Shown: positions 1 through 9,262, numbered from the stretch's first letter. The stretch is 64,000 nucleotides of DNA from CAILZL01 sp050181835 (GCA_050181835.1 JBFXCU010000017.1:1-64000), one strand, 5' to 3'. Notes: generated by a model from the letters alone, not told the origin. A program made the numbers and translations.

Positions 1-310
1 GAACCCCGGTGAATGATTACGTCTGGATCTCTTGCTCATGATTGCTCCTGATTCAAGGCGATATCTTCGCCTCACAGAGCAACGCCGTCACTTATCCATC
101 TGTTCGGTTTGTTGGGACCACCTCAAGGTGTCTTCGGCAGGTTCGTCGAATACGCCGGTAAATTGAATGCGGCGCGTTAGTTTTGCGGTTATTTAATTTG
201 AGTGATTTTTTTAATGTGTGATTGTGTTATTTATAACTTATTGTTTATTAAATAATTATTATTTATTTATGGGCTTGATGCTCCGCTTTTTAGAAGCCTC
301 AAAAAATATT
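1..310. other. Left-edge non-coding stretch
   Basis: I recognise no gene here. An open frame on the plus strand runs from about 52 to a TAG at 178-180, but it has no recognisable motif and no convincing start. It could be the broken tail of an upstream gene. From about 190 to 310 the DNA is strikingly AT-rich, which fits an upstream promoter region for the phasin gene. Confidence 0.4.
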
Positions 311-338
311 TTGCAGTGCATACAAATTTATATATACT
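311..338 (+). promoter_or_regulatory. Probable sigma-70 promoter of the phasin gene
   Basis: A TTGCAG -35 (311-316) and TATACT -10 (333-338) are separated by 16 bp, within AT-rich DNA, 73 bp before the phasin start. The -35 lies in a TTGCAGTGCA segment. TGC/GCA-rich sites are what PhaR-type repressors are known to bind, so PhaR control is a reasonable inference. Confidence 0.5.
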
Positions 339-411
339 GACGCCACCTGGTACAGCCAGTTTTGTTACTGATTCGATTTATTTTGAATTCCACTTGGATT
401 AGGAGATCGCA

Positions 412-777
412 ATGTTTAACGCTTACCCAGACATCAAGTCGCTTGCGGATTATTCGAACAAGTCGCTGGCTTCTTTCGCCCAGCTAACCGATATCGTCAC
501 CGCTTCTTTCGAAAAAATTTCACGTTATCAGGTTGAAGCAGCTATTGAGATGGCCAACCATGGCAGTGCACGTTTGCACGCCACTGCGGAGTCAGTAGGT
601 AGCCCAGATAAGTTTGTCGCTCGTCAGACTGAGCTGACGGAAGCCTTCGTCAATGCTAACAGCCAGAAATGGCAGGAATATCTGAAGCTCACCGCTGAGC
701 TGCAGTCAGGTGTTACCAAGTGGGCTGATGATGCCAAAACCTTGGTCACGGCGCAGTTCGCACCTAAAGCTGCTTAA
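412..777 (+). CDS. Phasin family protein
   Basis: Phasins coat polyhydroxyalkanoate granules and control their size and number. The 121-residue protein is short, helical and free of Cys, with the pattern seen in Phasin_2/PhaP proteins: an N-terminal segment with DIKSLADYSNKSLASFAQLT, a central amphipathic helix (about 30-60) and a second long helix (about 75-110). There is no signal peptide, as expected for a cytoplasmic granule protein. The ATG follows an AGGAGA ribosome-binding site (401-406). It is monocistronic: a strong terminator follows at once, and the next gene is the PHA regulator phaR, which supports the assignment. No PHA synthase lies in the window. Confidence 0.85.
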   Translation: MFNAYPDIKSLADYSNKSLASFAQLTDIVTASFEKISRYQVEAAIEMANHGSARLHATAESVGSPDKFVARQTELTEAFVNANSQKWQEYLKLTAELQSGVTKWADDAKTLVTAQFAPKAA

Positions 778-806
778 TTAAGCCAGCGCGGGCGTTGATA
801 CAGTAA

Positions 807-841
807 AGAGGGCGGTCAGGTTTGACCGACCTCTTTTTTTT
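807..841 (+). terminator. Rho-independent terminator after the phasin gene
   Basis: AGAGG (807-811) pairs with CCTCT (830-834) and CGGTCA (813-818) with TGACCG (823-828). One G/A mismatch interrupts the stem, the loop is GGTT, and about eight T follow. It isolates the phasin mRNA from phaR. Confidence 0.9.
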
Positions 842-855
842 GCGCTGCATACCTC

Positions 856-864
856 TGCTATAGT
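856..864 (+). promoter_or_regulatory. Extended -10 promoter directly before phaR
   Basis: TGC-TATAGT (856-864) is an extended -10 element whose last base lies 6 nt before the phaR ATG. The T-tract of the preceding terminator sits where a weak -35 would be. Transcription would begin at or next to the A of the start codon, implying a leaderless mRNA. This is inferred from spacing only. Confidence 0.4.
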
Positions 865-870
865 TCGACC

Positions 871-1341
871 ATGACAGCAACAGCCGAACGTGTGATCAAG
901 AAGTATGCGAACCGACGTCTTTATGATGCGACCGCATCACGACACGTTACCCTCAAAGATATTCATCAACTGATTGTGGCTGGCGAGACGATCAAAGTCG
1001 TCGATGACAGTAGCGGTGACGACATCACTCGTAGCGTATTGCTGCAAATCGTCGCTGAGCAAGAGCATTTTGGCAAACCCATTCTCTCTTCACAGCTACT
1101 GCATTCCATTTTGCGATTCTATGGCACCGCCATGGAAGGCATTACCGGACAGTATCTGGAAAAAAGTGTTGAGAAATTGCTGGAACAACAAGAATCCATG
1201 CAGCAGCAATTTTGGCAGCTGATGAATAAATCGCCGGTCACTGGTATGGTCGAGGCTACTCGCAAGAATATGGAATTGTGGGCAAAGTTTCAGGAACAGA
1301 TGATGTCTGGGACGGCTGTAAAAAAACCGGGCGAAGAGTAA
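871..1341 (+). CDS. phaR: Polyhydroxyalkanoate synthesis repressor PhaR
   Basis: PhaR is a DNA-binding repressor that also senses PHA granules; it silences phasin and its own gene until granules form. The 156-residue protein has the PHB_acc_N DNA-binding domain at about 6-65 (KKYANRRLYDATASRHVTL, then a DDSSGDDITRSVLLQI segment) and a PHB_acc domain at about 70-110 (PILSSQLLHSILRFYGTAME). The C-terminal part is helical. No Shine-Dalgarno sequence precedes the ATG, and an extended -10 ends 6 nt upstream, so translation may be leaderless. It faces mutS, which converges on it 51 bp downstream. Confidence 0.9.
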   Translation: MTATAERVIKKYANRRLYDATASRHVTLKDIHQLIVAGETIKVVDDSSGDDITRSVLLQIVAEQEHFGKPILSSQLLHSILRFYGTAMEGITGQYLEKSVEKLLEQQESMQQQFWQLMNKSPVTGMVEATRKNMELWAKFQEQMMSGTAVKKPGEE

Positions 1342-1392
1342 GTGCGCTTAACTTTTATTCTTGTTATTCACTACGAAATCGTGCCACTCGAA

Positions 1393-3963
1393 TTATTCCG
1401 CTGATAGTTCTTTTAACTGATACAGCGCCTGTAACGCCTGCTTGGGTGTCATGCTGTCGGGATCAAGTCGTTTGAGTTCCAGCAAGGCGGCGGAGGGTCG
1501 TTTTTCAATCGGTGGTTCCAAACGCAATTCTTGCTGCCGACGTGGTGCGTGCGTCATGGCTGAATGACGCTCCAGTTCCTGTAAGTAATGGCGCGCAGCG
1601 GCAATGACTTTTGGCGGTACTCCAGCGAGCGCGGCGACTTGCAGGCCGTAGCTTTGATTGGCCGGGCCTTCTTTCACAGTATGCAGAAAGATTAACTGTT
1701 CGCCATGCTCAGTGGCGTCCAGATGCACGTTGATACAGCCATCCAGTTCGCTGGCAAGCGATGTGAGTTCAAAGTAATGCGTGGCAAATAGCGTTAGCGC
1801 GTGCACCTTTTCAGCAATGTATGTAGCACAGGCCCATGCCAATGACAGACCATCATAAGTGCTGGTGCCGCGACCGATTTCATCCATTAATACCAAGCTG
1901 TGCGAGGTCGCGTTGTTGAGGATATTTGCTGCTTCGGTCATTTCCAGCATGAAGGTGGAGCGCCCACCCGCCAGATCATCCGACGCGCCGATACGAGTAA
2001 AGATGCGATCTACCGCGCCGATGCGTGCAAAGCTTGCTGGAACAAAGCTGCCGATGCGCGCCATCAATACAATCAATGCGGTCTGGCGCATGAAGGTGGA
2101 TTTGCCGCCCATGTTGGGGCCGGTGATGATCAGCATGTGGTGGGATTCATTGCATACAAGGTCGTTAGGCACGAAGGGTTGGTCGATAAAGCGTTCGACC
2201 ACCGGATGTCGCCCTGCGTGAATTTCAATCGCTGCCTCGTCGCTGAGCTCGGGTCGCACGTAGCCCAAAGTCACAGCGCGTTCTGCCAGGTTGCACAGCA
2301 CATCAATCACTGCCAGTGCTGCGGCAGTGTGTTGCAACGCTACCAGTTGCGCGATTAATCGTTCCAGTACCAGATCGTAGAGTTGCTTCTCACGTGCCAG
2401 CGATTTGTCGCGTGCACCCAGTACCTTTTCTTCGAAGGACTTGAGTTCAGGGGTGATGTAGCGTTCAGCATTACGCACGGTTTGGCGTCGCACGTAGTCC
2501 GTCGGCACCCGCGCCGAATGGCTATTGCTGATTTCGATAAAGTAACCCTGCACGCGGTTGTAGCCCAGCTTGAGGGTGCTGATGCCGGTGCGGTCACGTT
2601 CGCGGTTTTCCAGATCCAGCAGATATTGATCGCCGTGTTCGCTGATCTGGCGTAGTTCATCCAGTTCAGTATCAAACCCCGCTGCAATAACGCCACCTTC
2701 ACGCAGTAGTGCAGGGGGGGTGATGTTGATCGCGCGCGTGAGCAACGCAAGCGGCTCAGGATGCGTGCCTGCTTGCGTCGCGAGGGTGTGCAGCAGTGGT
2801 GAGTCTTGATCGTTGAGTAACGTTTGCAATTGCGGTAGTAACGCTAAGGCATCACGTAGTTGTGCCAGATCACGTGGTCGCGCTGACTTCAGTGCCACTC
2901 GTGCCAAGCCACGTTCGATGTCGCCTACCTGATTAAGTAATTCGGCAATAGACTCATCACGGCGTGAGTTGATGAGTGTGGCAATGGCATGCAGGCGTTG
3001 CTCCAGCAGGGCAGTGGTGCGTAGTGGACGATGTATCCAGCGGCGCAGTTCGCGACCGCCCATGGCGGTGGCGGTGTGGTCGAGTATGCCTGCCAGTGTG
3101 CATTCGGGACGATCGGCAAGACTGATATCAAGTTCCAGATTGCGTCGCGTCGCGGCATCCATCAGCACCGCTTCACCGCGTGTTTCGGTTTGTAGACCGC
3201 GCAGGTGCGGTAGTGCTGCTTTTTGTGTGTCGCGCACATAGTGCAGCAAACAACCTGCGGCGCGCACTGCGAGTGGCAAGCTGTCACAGCCAAAGCCTGC
3301 CAAGTCTTTAGTACCAAATTGTTCGCACAGCGCGCGGCTGGCCGTATCCAGATCAAAGTGCCAGAGGGGGCGTTCGTGGGTGTGCAGGTTCAAGCTGCGC
3401 AACACCTCAGCTGCGCCTTCACTGGTCAGCAGCTCTGCCGGACGTAATCGTTCCAGTTCACTGCGTAGAGCTTCTTCGCCTTGTGCCTCTAGTACTTGAA
3501 ATCGCCCACTGGATAGCTCCAACCATGCCAAACCGAACTGTTGCTCGCCAGATTGATATAGCGCCGCCAGCAAGCTGGAGCGGCGGTCTTCCAGTAGCGC
3601 TGCGTCGGTGAGCGTGCCCGGAGTGACAATGCGTACCACCTGCCGTTCTACCGGCCCTTTTGATTTTGCGGGGTCGCCAATCTGTTCGCACAGCGCCACG
3701 GATTCGCCCATGCGCACTAATCGCGCCAGATACGGCTCCATGCTGTGAAAGGGTACGCCAGCCATGGGGATGGGTTGGCCCGCCGACCGTCCGCGTGAGG
3801 TGAGTGTGATGTCGAGCAGTCGCGCCGCGCGTTTGGCATCGTCGAAAAATAGTTCATAAAAATCGCCCATACGATAGAACAGCAGTACCTCTGGATGTTG
3901 CGCTTTGAGGCGTAGGTACTGCTGCATGACGGGCGTATGGGCGGCAAGACTTTGATTGTCCAC
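1393..3963 (-). CDS. mutS: DNA mismatch repair protein MutS
   Basis: MutS recognises base mismatches and small loops and recruits MutL for strand-directed repair. The 856-residue protein is full length (E. coli MutS has 853). Domain I at the N-terminus has the mismatch-reading segment RMGDFYELFFDDAK, with the Phe-x-Glu that stacks on the mispair. The connector, core and clamp domains follow. The C-terminal ATPase has Walker A GPNMGGKSTFMRQ, LMDEIGRGTSTYDG (Walker B/signature) and the ATHYFEL switch. It is transcribed away from pncC, and the shared 97 bp region at 3964-4060 must hold its promoter. The ATG predicted at 3963 matches the family N-terminus. Confidence 0.97.
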   Translation of the reverse strand: MDNQSLAAHTPVMQQYLRLKAQHPEVLLFYRMGDFYELFFDDAKRAARLLDITLTSRGRSAGQPIPMAGVPFHSMEPYLARLVRMGESVALCEQIGDPAKSKGPVERQVVRIVTPGTLTDAALLEDRRSSLLAALYQSGEQQFGLAWLELSSGRFQVLEAQGEEALRSELERLRPAELLTSEGAAEVLRSLNLHTHERPLWHFDLDTASRALCEQFGTKDLAGFGCDSLPLAVRAAGCLLHYVRDTQKAALPHLRGLQTETRGEAVLMDAATRRNLELDISLADRPECTLAGILDHTATAMGGRELRRWIHRPLRTTALLEQRLHAIATLINSRRDESIAELLNQVGDIERGLARVALKSARPRDLAQLRDALALLPQLQTLLNDQDSPLLHTLATQAGTHPEPLALLTRAINITPPALLREGGVIAAGFDTELDELRQISEHGDQYLLDLENRERDRTGISTLKLGYNRVQGYFIEISNSHSARVPTDYVRRQTVRNAERYITPELKSFEEKVLGARDKSLAREKQLYDLVLERLIAQLVALQHTAAALAVIDVLCNLAERAVTLGYVRPELSDEAAIEIHAGRHPVVERFIDQPFVPNDLVCNESHHMLIITGPNMGGKSTFMRQTALIVLMARIGSFVPASFARIGAVDRIFTRIGASDDLAGGRSTFMLEMTEAANILNNATSHSLVLMDEIGRGTSTYDGLSLAWACATYIAEKVHALTLFATHYFELTSLASELDGCINVHLDATEHGEQLIFLHTVKEGPANQSYGLQVAALAGVPPKVIAAARHYLQELERHSAMTHAPRRQQELRLEPPIEKRPSAALLELKRLDPDSMTPKQALQALYQLKELSAE

Positions 3964-4044
3964 GGCGAGCTTTCTGTGGCGCGAAAGGTCGCGATGCTAG
4001 AGATAACCCGGCGCTGCGGCAAGCTCGGGTGAATTGTGGTTATC

Positions 4045-4053
4045 TGCTATAAA
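4045..4053 (+). promoter_or_regulatory. Extended -10 promoter directly before pncC
   Basis: TGC-TATAAA (4045-4053) ends 7 nt before the ATG at 4061. As with phaR, no Shine-Dalgarno sequence is present and the predicted transcript starts at the initiation codon. Confidence 0.4.
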
Positions 4054-4060
4054 GTGGCCC

Positions 4061-4555
4061 ATGAAAAATGATGACGATTTATTCAAACTTGCAGTGCAAG
4101 TGGGCCACCATCTGAGTAATACCGGTCGCCAGTTAGTGAGTGCCGAATCCTGTACCGGCGGGTGGGTGGGCAAAGTATTAACCGATATTCCCGGCAGTTC
4201 GGGGTTTTATCTTGGTGGCGTGCTGGTCTACAGTAACCAACTGAAACGATCCTTGTTGCGGGTGAGTGACGCAACCTTGACATTACACGGCGCAGTTAGC
4301 GAAGCGACAGTGCGAGAAATGGCGACTAACGCGTTGCAGCATCTCGGCGGCCAAGTGGCGGTGGCGGTGAGTGGTATTGCTGGCCCGAGTGGTGCGCAGC
4401 CCGGTAAGCCTGTGGGCACGGTCTGGTTTGCCTGGGCCTTTCGGCGCGGCCAGGCCATTGACTGCAACGCACGTCTCAAGCTGATTGCTGGCGATCGAGA
4501 TGCAGTGCGGCGGTGCAGCGTGGCAATCACGCTAAATGGTATTTTGGAGCTGTAG
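4061..4555 (+). CDS. pncC: Nicotinamide-nucleotide amidohydrolase (CinA C-terminal family)
   Basis: Members deamidate nicotinamide mononucleotide to nicotinate mononucleotide, recycling NMN made by DNA ligase. The protein is the single-domain CinA C-terminal type, 164 residues, lacking the N-terminal MoCF-like domain of full CinA. Hallmarks are SAESCTGGWVGKVLTDIPGS near residues 28-47, GGVLVYSNQLK next, then AVSGIAGPSG and KPVGTVWFAW. I chose the ATG at 4061. An in-frame TTG at 4034 would add nine residues, but the ATG fits the family N-terminus and the promoter spacing. It lies just upstream of recA, a common placement in Gammaproteobacteria, with 178 bp between that carries the LexA-controlled recA promoter. 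Confidence 0.9.
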   Translation: MKNDDDLFKLAVQVGHHLSNTGRQLVSAESCTGGWVGKVLTDIPGSSGFYLGGVLVYSNQLKRSLLRVSDATLTLHGAVSEATVREMATNALQHLGGQVAVAVSGIAGPSGAQPGKPVGTVWFAWAFRRGQAIDCNARLKLIAGDRDAVRRCSVAITLNGILEL

Positions 4556-4591
4556 TGCTATTGCGCATCAAAATGCTGGTGTAATTACCAG

Positions 4592-4611
4592 TACTGTACA
4601 ATAATACAGCT
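4592..4611 (+). promoter_or_regulatory. LexA (SOS) box before recA
   Basis: TACTGTACAATAATACAGCT contains the canonical CTGT-N8-ACAG core of proteobacterial LexA sites. It lies 122 bp before the recA ATG. TACAAT at 4597-4602 inside the box is a credible -10, so bound LexA would occlude RNA polymerase. Confidence 0.9.
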
Positions 4612-4733
4612 ATGGCGCTGCCGCTTTGAGCGGGTGTGGTTGGGTCAAGTTTAGTCCACTATTCAATTTTCCACCGAGCATCGGCCAGTAACTCTCTAGT
4701 TTTCCGGCTTTATAAAGATCGAGGCATACGACA

Positions 4734-5765
4734 ATGGAAGAAAATCGCAAAAAAGCGCTGGTTGCAGCGCTGGGTCAGATTGAAAAGCAATTTGGCAAAG
4801 GCTCAGTAATGCGGCTGGGAGATGCTGATGCCAGCTATGAAGTGGATGCGATTTCCACCGGCTCACTGGGATTGGATGTGGCGTTGGGTGTGGGTGGCCT
4901 GCCGCGCGGTCGCGTAGTCGAAATCTATGGCCCGGAGTCGTCGGGCAAAACCACGCTGACCTTGCAGGTCATTGCCGAAGCGCAGCGTTTGGGCGGTACG
5001 GCCGCCTTTGTCGACGCGGAACATGCCCTAGACCCCGGTTATGCGGAAAAGCTGGGGGTGAATCTCACCGAGCTGCTGGTATCTCAGCCAGATACGGGTG
5101 AACAGGCGCTGGAAATCACTGACATGCTGGTGCGCTCAGGCGCCATTGATGTGGTGGTGGTCGACTCGGTGGCAGCGCTGACGCCCAAGGCGGAAATCGA
5201 AGGCGAAATGGGTGACTCGCACATGGGCTTGCAGGCTCGGTTGATGTCGCAGGCGCTGCGTAAGTTGACTGGCAATATCAAGCGTTCCAATACCATTGTT
5301 ATTTTCATCAACCAGATTCGTATGAAAATTGGCGTGATGTTCGGTAATCCCGAGACCACTACTGGTGGTAATGCATTGAAGTTTTATGCCTCGGTGCGCT
5401 TGGATATCCGGCGTATCGGTGCCGTTAAGAATGGCGATGAAGTAGTCGGTAATCAGACCCGCGTGAAAGTGGTGAAAAACAAGGTGGCACCGCCATTCCG
5501 CGAAGCTGAGTTCGAAATCATGTACGGCGCGGGTATTTCGCGGAATGGCGAAATTATTGACATGGGCGTGTTGCACAATCTGATTGAAAAATCCGGTTCG
5601 TGGTATGCCTATAACGGCGAGCGCATTGGTCAGGGCAAAGAGAATGCCAAGAATTTTCTGGCACAGCGGCCGGAAATTGCCAAAGAAATCGAAACCCAGT
5701 TGCGGCAAAAACTGCTACCCGCCAAGCGTGGTGATGCTGCCAAGGTTGAGGTGGTCGAAGCCTAA
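4734..5765 (+). CDS. recA: Recombinase RecA
   Basis: RecA forms ATP-dependent filaments on single-stranded DNA, drives strand exchange and triggers LexA self-cleavage. The 343-residue protein is almost invariant in sequence: Walker A GPESSGKTT near residue 67, the AEHALDP segment, VVVVDSVAALTPKAEIEG (Walker B), loop L2 region MKIGVMFGNPETTTGGNALKF split across 198-218, and a moderately acidic C-terminal tail. GAGG about 10 nt before the ATG serves as ribosome-binding site. It is SOS-controlled (LexA box upstream). recX follows after 23 bp. Confidence 0.99.
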   Translation: MEENRKKALVAALGQIEKQFGKGSVMRLGDADASYEVDAISTGSLGLDVALGVGGLPRGRVVEIYGPESSGKTTLTLQVIAEAQRLGGTAAFVDAEHALDPGYAEKLGVNLTELLVSQPDTGEQALEITDMLVRSGAIDVVVVDSVAALTPKAEIEGEMGDSHMGLQARLMSQALRKLTGNIKRSNTIVIFINQIRMKIGVMFGNPETTTGGNALKFYASVRLDIRRIGAVKNGDEVVGNQTRVKVVKNKVAPPFREAEFEIMYGAGISRNGEIIDMGVLHNLIEKSGSWYAYNGERIGQGKENAKNFLAQRPEIAKEIETQLRQKLLPAKRGDAAKVEVVEA

Positions 5766-5788
5766 TTGCGAGCGAATGGAGTTGCGCG

Positions 5789-6376
5789 ATGTTCAAACGC
5801 GGACGCCAATTTCGTAACGGTCGATCGGGTGTGAACCAGCCCGATCCGGATGATTTAGAGCCGGTCGATCCCGGCAAGGCGCGTACTGCTGCACGCAATA
5901 CTGCTATCGGTCTGCTGTCACGTCGTGAGCACGCGCAGGCCGAAATTAAGCGCAAGTTGCGTGACCGGGGCTACGACGATGCGGTCGCGCTGGAAGTGGT
6001 GGATGAGCTGACGCGGCAGCGGTTGCTCTCTGATGCGCGATTTGCCGAAATGTTTATTCGTTCGCGGGCAGCACGCGGGCAAGGCCCGGTGCGGTTGCGT
6101 GGCGAATTACGACAATTACAGCTGTCGGCTGAATTGATAGAGCAGCATCTGGACGCTGCTGAGGTCGATTGGGTGCAGTTGGCGGTCGACATTCGGCAGC
6201 GCAAATTTGGCGGTGCCTTTGCCAAGACCATGAGTGAGCGTGCAAAGCAGGTTCGCTTCCTGCAATATCGCGGCTTTACGACGGATCAGATCCGGATCGC
6301 CTTGGGTACGAGCTGCGCAGATGAGTTGCTTGAGTCCGGTGACGGTAACGATCTACCTGACCACGCCGAGTACTAG
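5789..6376 (+). CDS. recX: Regulatory protein RecX
   Basis: RecX caps and inhibits RecA filaments, limiting recombination and the SOS response. The 195-residue protein carries the RecX core at about 35-175, with RREHAQAEIKRKLRDRGYD, ELTRQRLLSDARFAEMFIRS and a final QVRFLQYRGFTTDQIR. It is longer than the usual ~150-165 because of a basic, poorly structured N-terminal extension (about 30 residues). A GGAG lies before the ATG, and initiation inside recA's transcript is likely since only 23 bp separate the two genes. Confidence 0.95.
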   Translation: MFKRGRQFRNGRSGVNQPDPDDLEPVDPGKARTAARNTAIGLLSRREHAQAEIKRKLRDRGYDDAVALEVVDELTRQRLLSDARFAEMFIRSRAARGQGPVRLRGELRQLQLSAELIEQHLDAAEVDWVQLAVDIRQRKFGGAFAKTMSERAKQVRFLQYRGFTTDQIRIALGTSCADELLESGDGNDLPDHAEY

Positions 6377-6385
6377 CTAATATCT

Positions 6386-9037
6386 ATGACCACGACTCCA
6401 TCTCGACCTAAGTTTTTGTCGAGCGCCGAGCTGCGAGCGCGCTATCTTGAGTTTTTCCGCCAGCACGGTCACACCGTGGTACCCAGCAGTTCGCTGGTGC
6501 CAGGCAACGATCCCACTCTGCTGTTTACCAATGCTGGCATGGTGCAGTTCAAGGACTGTTTCCTTGGCAAGGAGAAGCGCTCCTACGTGCGCGCTACCAC
6601 AGCGCAACGCTGTGTCCGCGCCGGTGGTAAGCACAACGACCTAGAAAACGTCGGCTATACCGCACGGCACCATACCTTCTTCGAGATGATGGGTAATTTC
6701 AGTTTCGGTGATTACTTCAAGCTCGATGCAATCAAATTCGCTTGGGAATTTGTAACGAGTAAGGATTGGCTGGGTATTGATCCGCAGCGACTGATGGTAA
6801 CGGTCTACCACACTGATGACGAAGCTTTTGCAATCTGGAACAAGGTTGCCGGTGTGCCTGCTGAACGCATCGTGCGTATTGGTGACAAGCCGAAAGGTGG
6901 CTCAGACAATTTTTGGCAGATGGGAGATACCGGCCCCTGTGGTCCATGCACCGAGATTTTTTACGATCATGGCGCTCACATTCCCGGTGGCCCGCCAGGA
7001 TCGCCGGATGAAGACGGTGATCGTTGGATTGAAATCTGGAACGTGGTGTTCATGCAATACGAGCGTGATGCCAGCGGTCAGTTGACACCATTGCCCAAGC
7101 CTTCAGTCGATACCGGTATGGGGCTGGAGCGAGTTGCTGCCGTGATGCAGGGCGTGCATTCCAATTACGAGATCGACGTTTTTCAGGGTCTGATTAGTGC
7201 TGCTGCGGAAGTTACGGGTACCAAGGACTTGCGTTCAAGTTCGTTGCGCGTGATTGCCGATCATATTCGTGCTGGTTCGTTTTTGATTGCTGATGGCGTG
7301 TTGCCTTCGAACGAAGGTCGTGGCTATGTGCTGCGCCGGATTATTCGCCGTGCTATTCGCCACGGTTACCAATTGGGACAAAGTGCACCGTTTCTCCACT
7401 TGTTGGTGGCCGCGCTGGGAAAAGAAATGGGTGCAGCCTATCCAGAATTGATGCAGCAGCGCGCCCATGTTGAGCGTGTGCTGAAACAGGAAGAAGATCG
7501 TTTTGCGGAAACGCTTACTCAAGGCATGAGCTTACTGGACGCCACTATCAAGGGGCTTGCCAATAAGGTCATTCCCGGTGATGCAGTATTCAAGCTTTAC
7601 GATACCTATGGATTTCCGATGGATCTGACTGCTGACATTGCTCGCGAACGCGGCCTGACTATTGACGAAGCGGGGTTTGACTCGGCTATGGCCGCGCAGC
7701 GCGAGCGCGCCCGTGCCGCCAGCAAGTTTGGTGTCAATCAGCAAACGGCTATCAACCTTGATAGCAAGACCCAGTTCAGTGGTTACGCTGCCGAGCAGGA
7801 TCAAGGAACGGTAGTGGCGTTGATCCGTGATGGTCAGCAGGTGAATCGTTTAGGTGTGGATGAGGTGGGTCAAGTAGTGCTGGACCGCACTCCGTTTTAT
7901 GCTGAGAGCGGTGGACAGGTTGGCGATGCCGGTGAACTGTTTACTGGGGCTAAAAAGTTTGTCGTGTCTGACACCCAGAAGCTGGGTGGGGCCTTTACCC
8001 ACATTGGCCGGGTACAAGCAGGCGAGATCAAACTGGGTGATGCGCTGACTGCGCAGGTAGATCACGCACGCCGGAGTGCTACCAGGTTAAATCATTCAGC
8101 TACCCATCTGCTACACGCCGCATTGCGCGTAATATTGGGCGACCACGTCACGCAAAAAGGGTCATTGGTGACGGCAGAGCGACTGCGGTTCGATTTCTCG
8201 CACTATTCTGCGGTGACTGCCGAAGAACTACAAAAAATCGAGCAATTGGTGAATGAGCAGGTGCGTGCCAATGCGTCGATTGAAACCCGCTTGATGGATC
8301 AGCAGGCGGCGGTGGCTGCCGGTGCGATGGCGTTGTTCGGTGAAAAGTACGATAGCGAAGTGCGTGTACTGCGCATTGGTGAGTTTTCGATGGAGTTGTG
8401 TGGCGGTACGCATGCAGATCGGGCTGGCGATATCGGTTTGTTCAAGATCGTCAGCGAGGGTGGTGTGGCTGCTGGGGTGCGGCGTATTGAGGCGGTTACC
8501 GGACAGGGAGCGCTCAATTGGGTCACGGATACCGAGCGGTTGCTACGTGAGGTAGCAAGCCTGCTCAAAGGCGGTCGTGACGACGTCGCGGATAAGGCGC
8601 GGCAATTGTTGGAACGTGGGCGCAAGTTGGATAAAGAGCTGGCGCAGCTCAAGTCGAAATTAGCCAGCGGCCAAGGTACTGATTTATCCGCTGCAGCAGT
8701 GGATGTGGGTGGCATAAAGCTGGTGGCCCAGCTGTTAGCAGGTGCTGATGTGGCCGCGTTGCGGTCGGCTGTGGATCAGCTCAAGGATAAACTTAAGTCA
8801 GCTGTCATTGTTCTGGGTAGTGTCGATACGCAGGGAAAGGTGCTGTTGATCGTTGGCGTTACCCCGGATCAAGTAGCTCGCGTCAAGGCGGGGGATCTGG
8901 CGAATTTCGTTGCCCAGCAGGTGGGGGGGCGTGGTGGTGGCAGGCCAGACATGGCGCAGGCAGGAGGCACAGATGCCGATCAGCTGCCAATAGCATTGGA
9001 ATCCGTTGCAGGCTGGCTCGAGCCGCGCTTGAAATGA
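6386..9037 (+). CDS. alaS: Alanine-tRNA ligase
   Basis: AlaRS charges tRNA-Ala and hydrolyses misacylated Ser/Gly-tRNA-Ala. The 883-residue protein is complete: class II catalytic core at the N-terminus (motif 1 region FLEFF-type helix, FTNAGMVQFKDCFLG, GDTGPCGPCTEIFYDHG), the editing domain with HSATHLLHAAL and CGGTH (Zn-binding His/Cys set), and the C-terminal C-Ala domain. It begins 9 nt after recX and has no obvious Shine-Dalgarno sequence, so translational coupling to recX is likely. The recA-recX-alaS-csrA order is classic for Gammaproteobacteria. Confidence 0.98.
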   Translation: MTTTPSRPKFLSSAELRARYLEFFRQHGHTVVPSSSLVPGNDPTLLFTNAGMVQFKDCFLGKEKRSYVRATTAQRCVRAGGKHNDLENVGYTARHHTFFEMMGNFSFGDYFKLDAIKFAWEFVTSKDWLGIDPQRLMVTVYHTDDEAFAIWNKVAGVPAERIVRIGDKPKGGSDNFWQMGDTGPCGPCTEIFYDHGAHIPGGPPGSPDEDGDRWIEIWNVVFMQYERDASGQLTPLPKPSVDTGMGLERVAAVMQGVHSNYEIDVFQGLISAAAEVTGTKDLRSSSLRVIADHIRAGSFLIADGVLPSNEGRGYVLRRIIRRAIRHGYQLGQSAPFLHLLVAALGKEMGAAYPELMQQRAHVERVLKQEEDRFAETLTQGMSLLDATIKGLANKVIPGDAVFKLYDTYGFPMDLTADIARERGLTIDEAGFDSAMAAQRERARAASKFGVNQQTAINLDSKTQFSGYAAEQDQGTVVALIRDGQQVNRLGVDEVGQVVLDRTPFYAESGGQVGDAGELFTGAKKFVVSDTQKLGGAFTHIGRVQAGEIKLGDALTAQVDHARRSATRLNHSATHLLHAALRVILGDHVTQKGSLVTAERLRFDFSHYSAVTAEELQKIEQLVNEQVRANASIETRLMDQQAAVAAGAMALFGEKYDSEVRVLRIGEFSMELCGGTHADRAGDIGLFKIVSEGGVAAGVRRIEAVTGQGALNWVTDTERLLREVASLLKGGRDDVADKARQLLERGRKLDKELAQLKSKLASGQGTDLSAAAVDVGGIKLVAQLLAGADVAALRSAVDQLKDKLKSAVIVLGSVDTQGKVLLIVGVTPDQVARVKAGDLANFVAQQVGGRGGGRPDMAQAGGTDADQLPIALESVAGWLEPRLK

Positions 9038-9262
9038 TCTGAACTTTTGATGCTATTGCGCGAACTAACGATAGTCTATCTCCCCTATTTCGATTTCGAG
9101 ATGATAGTTGCGGTCGCTAAGTAGTTCGTGAATGACTCGCTGGTCAGTGGTTATGTGATATGCAGCGCCAATAAAGTGCAAGAATCAGGGAAGTGCTTAT
9201 TTGCGAGGTGGCTGAGAGTTCTTACTGTGCACGATAGGTGTTTTTTAATTACGTAAATATAT

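Noticed and set aside
52..180. Open frame at the left edge as the end of a real gene
   Set aside because: It has an upstream stop, a length near chance and no recognisable domain; reported only as a possible remnant.
1900..2358. Long open frames opposite or overlapping mutS (152 aa and others)
   Set aside because: They lie on the other strand or another frame of a fully conserved gene, have no motif and no ribosome-binding site.
5136..5708. 190-aa frame antisense to recA
   Set aside because: recA is near-invariant here, and the antisense frame is a by-product of its codon use.
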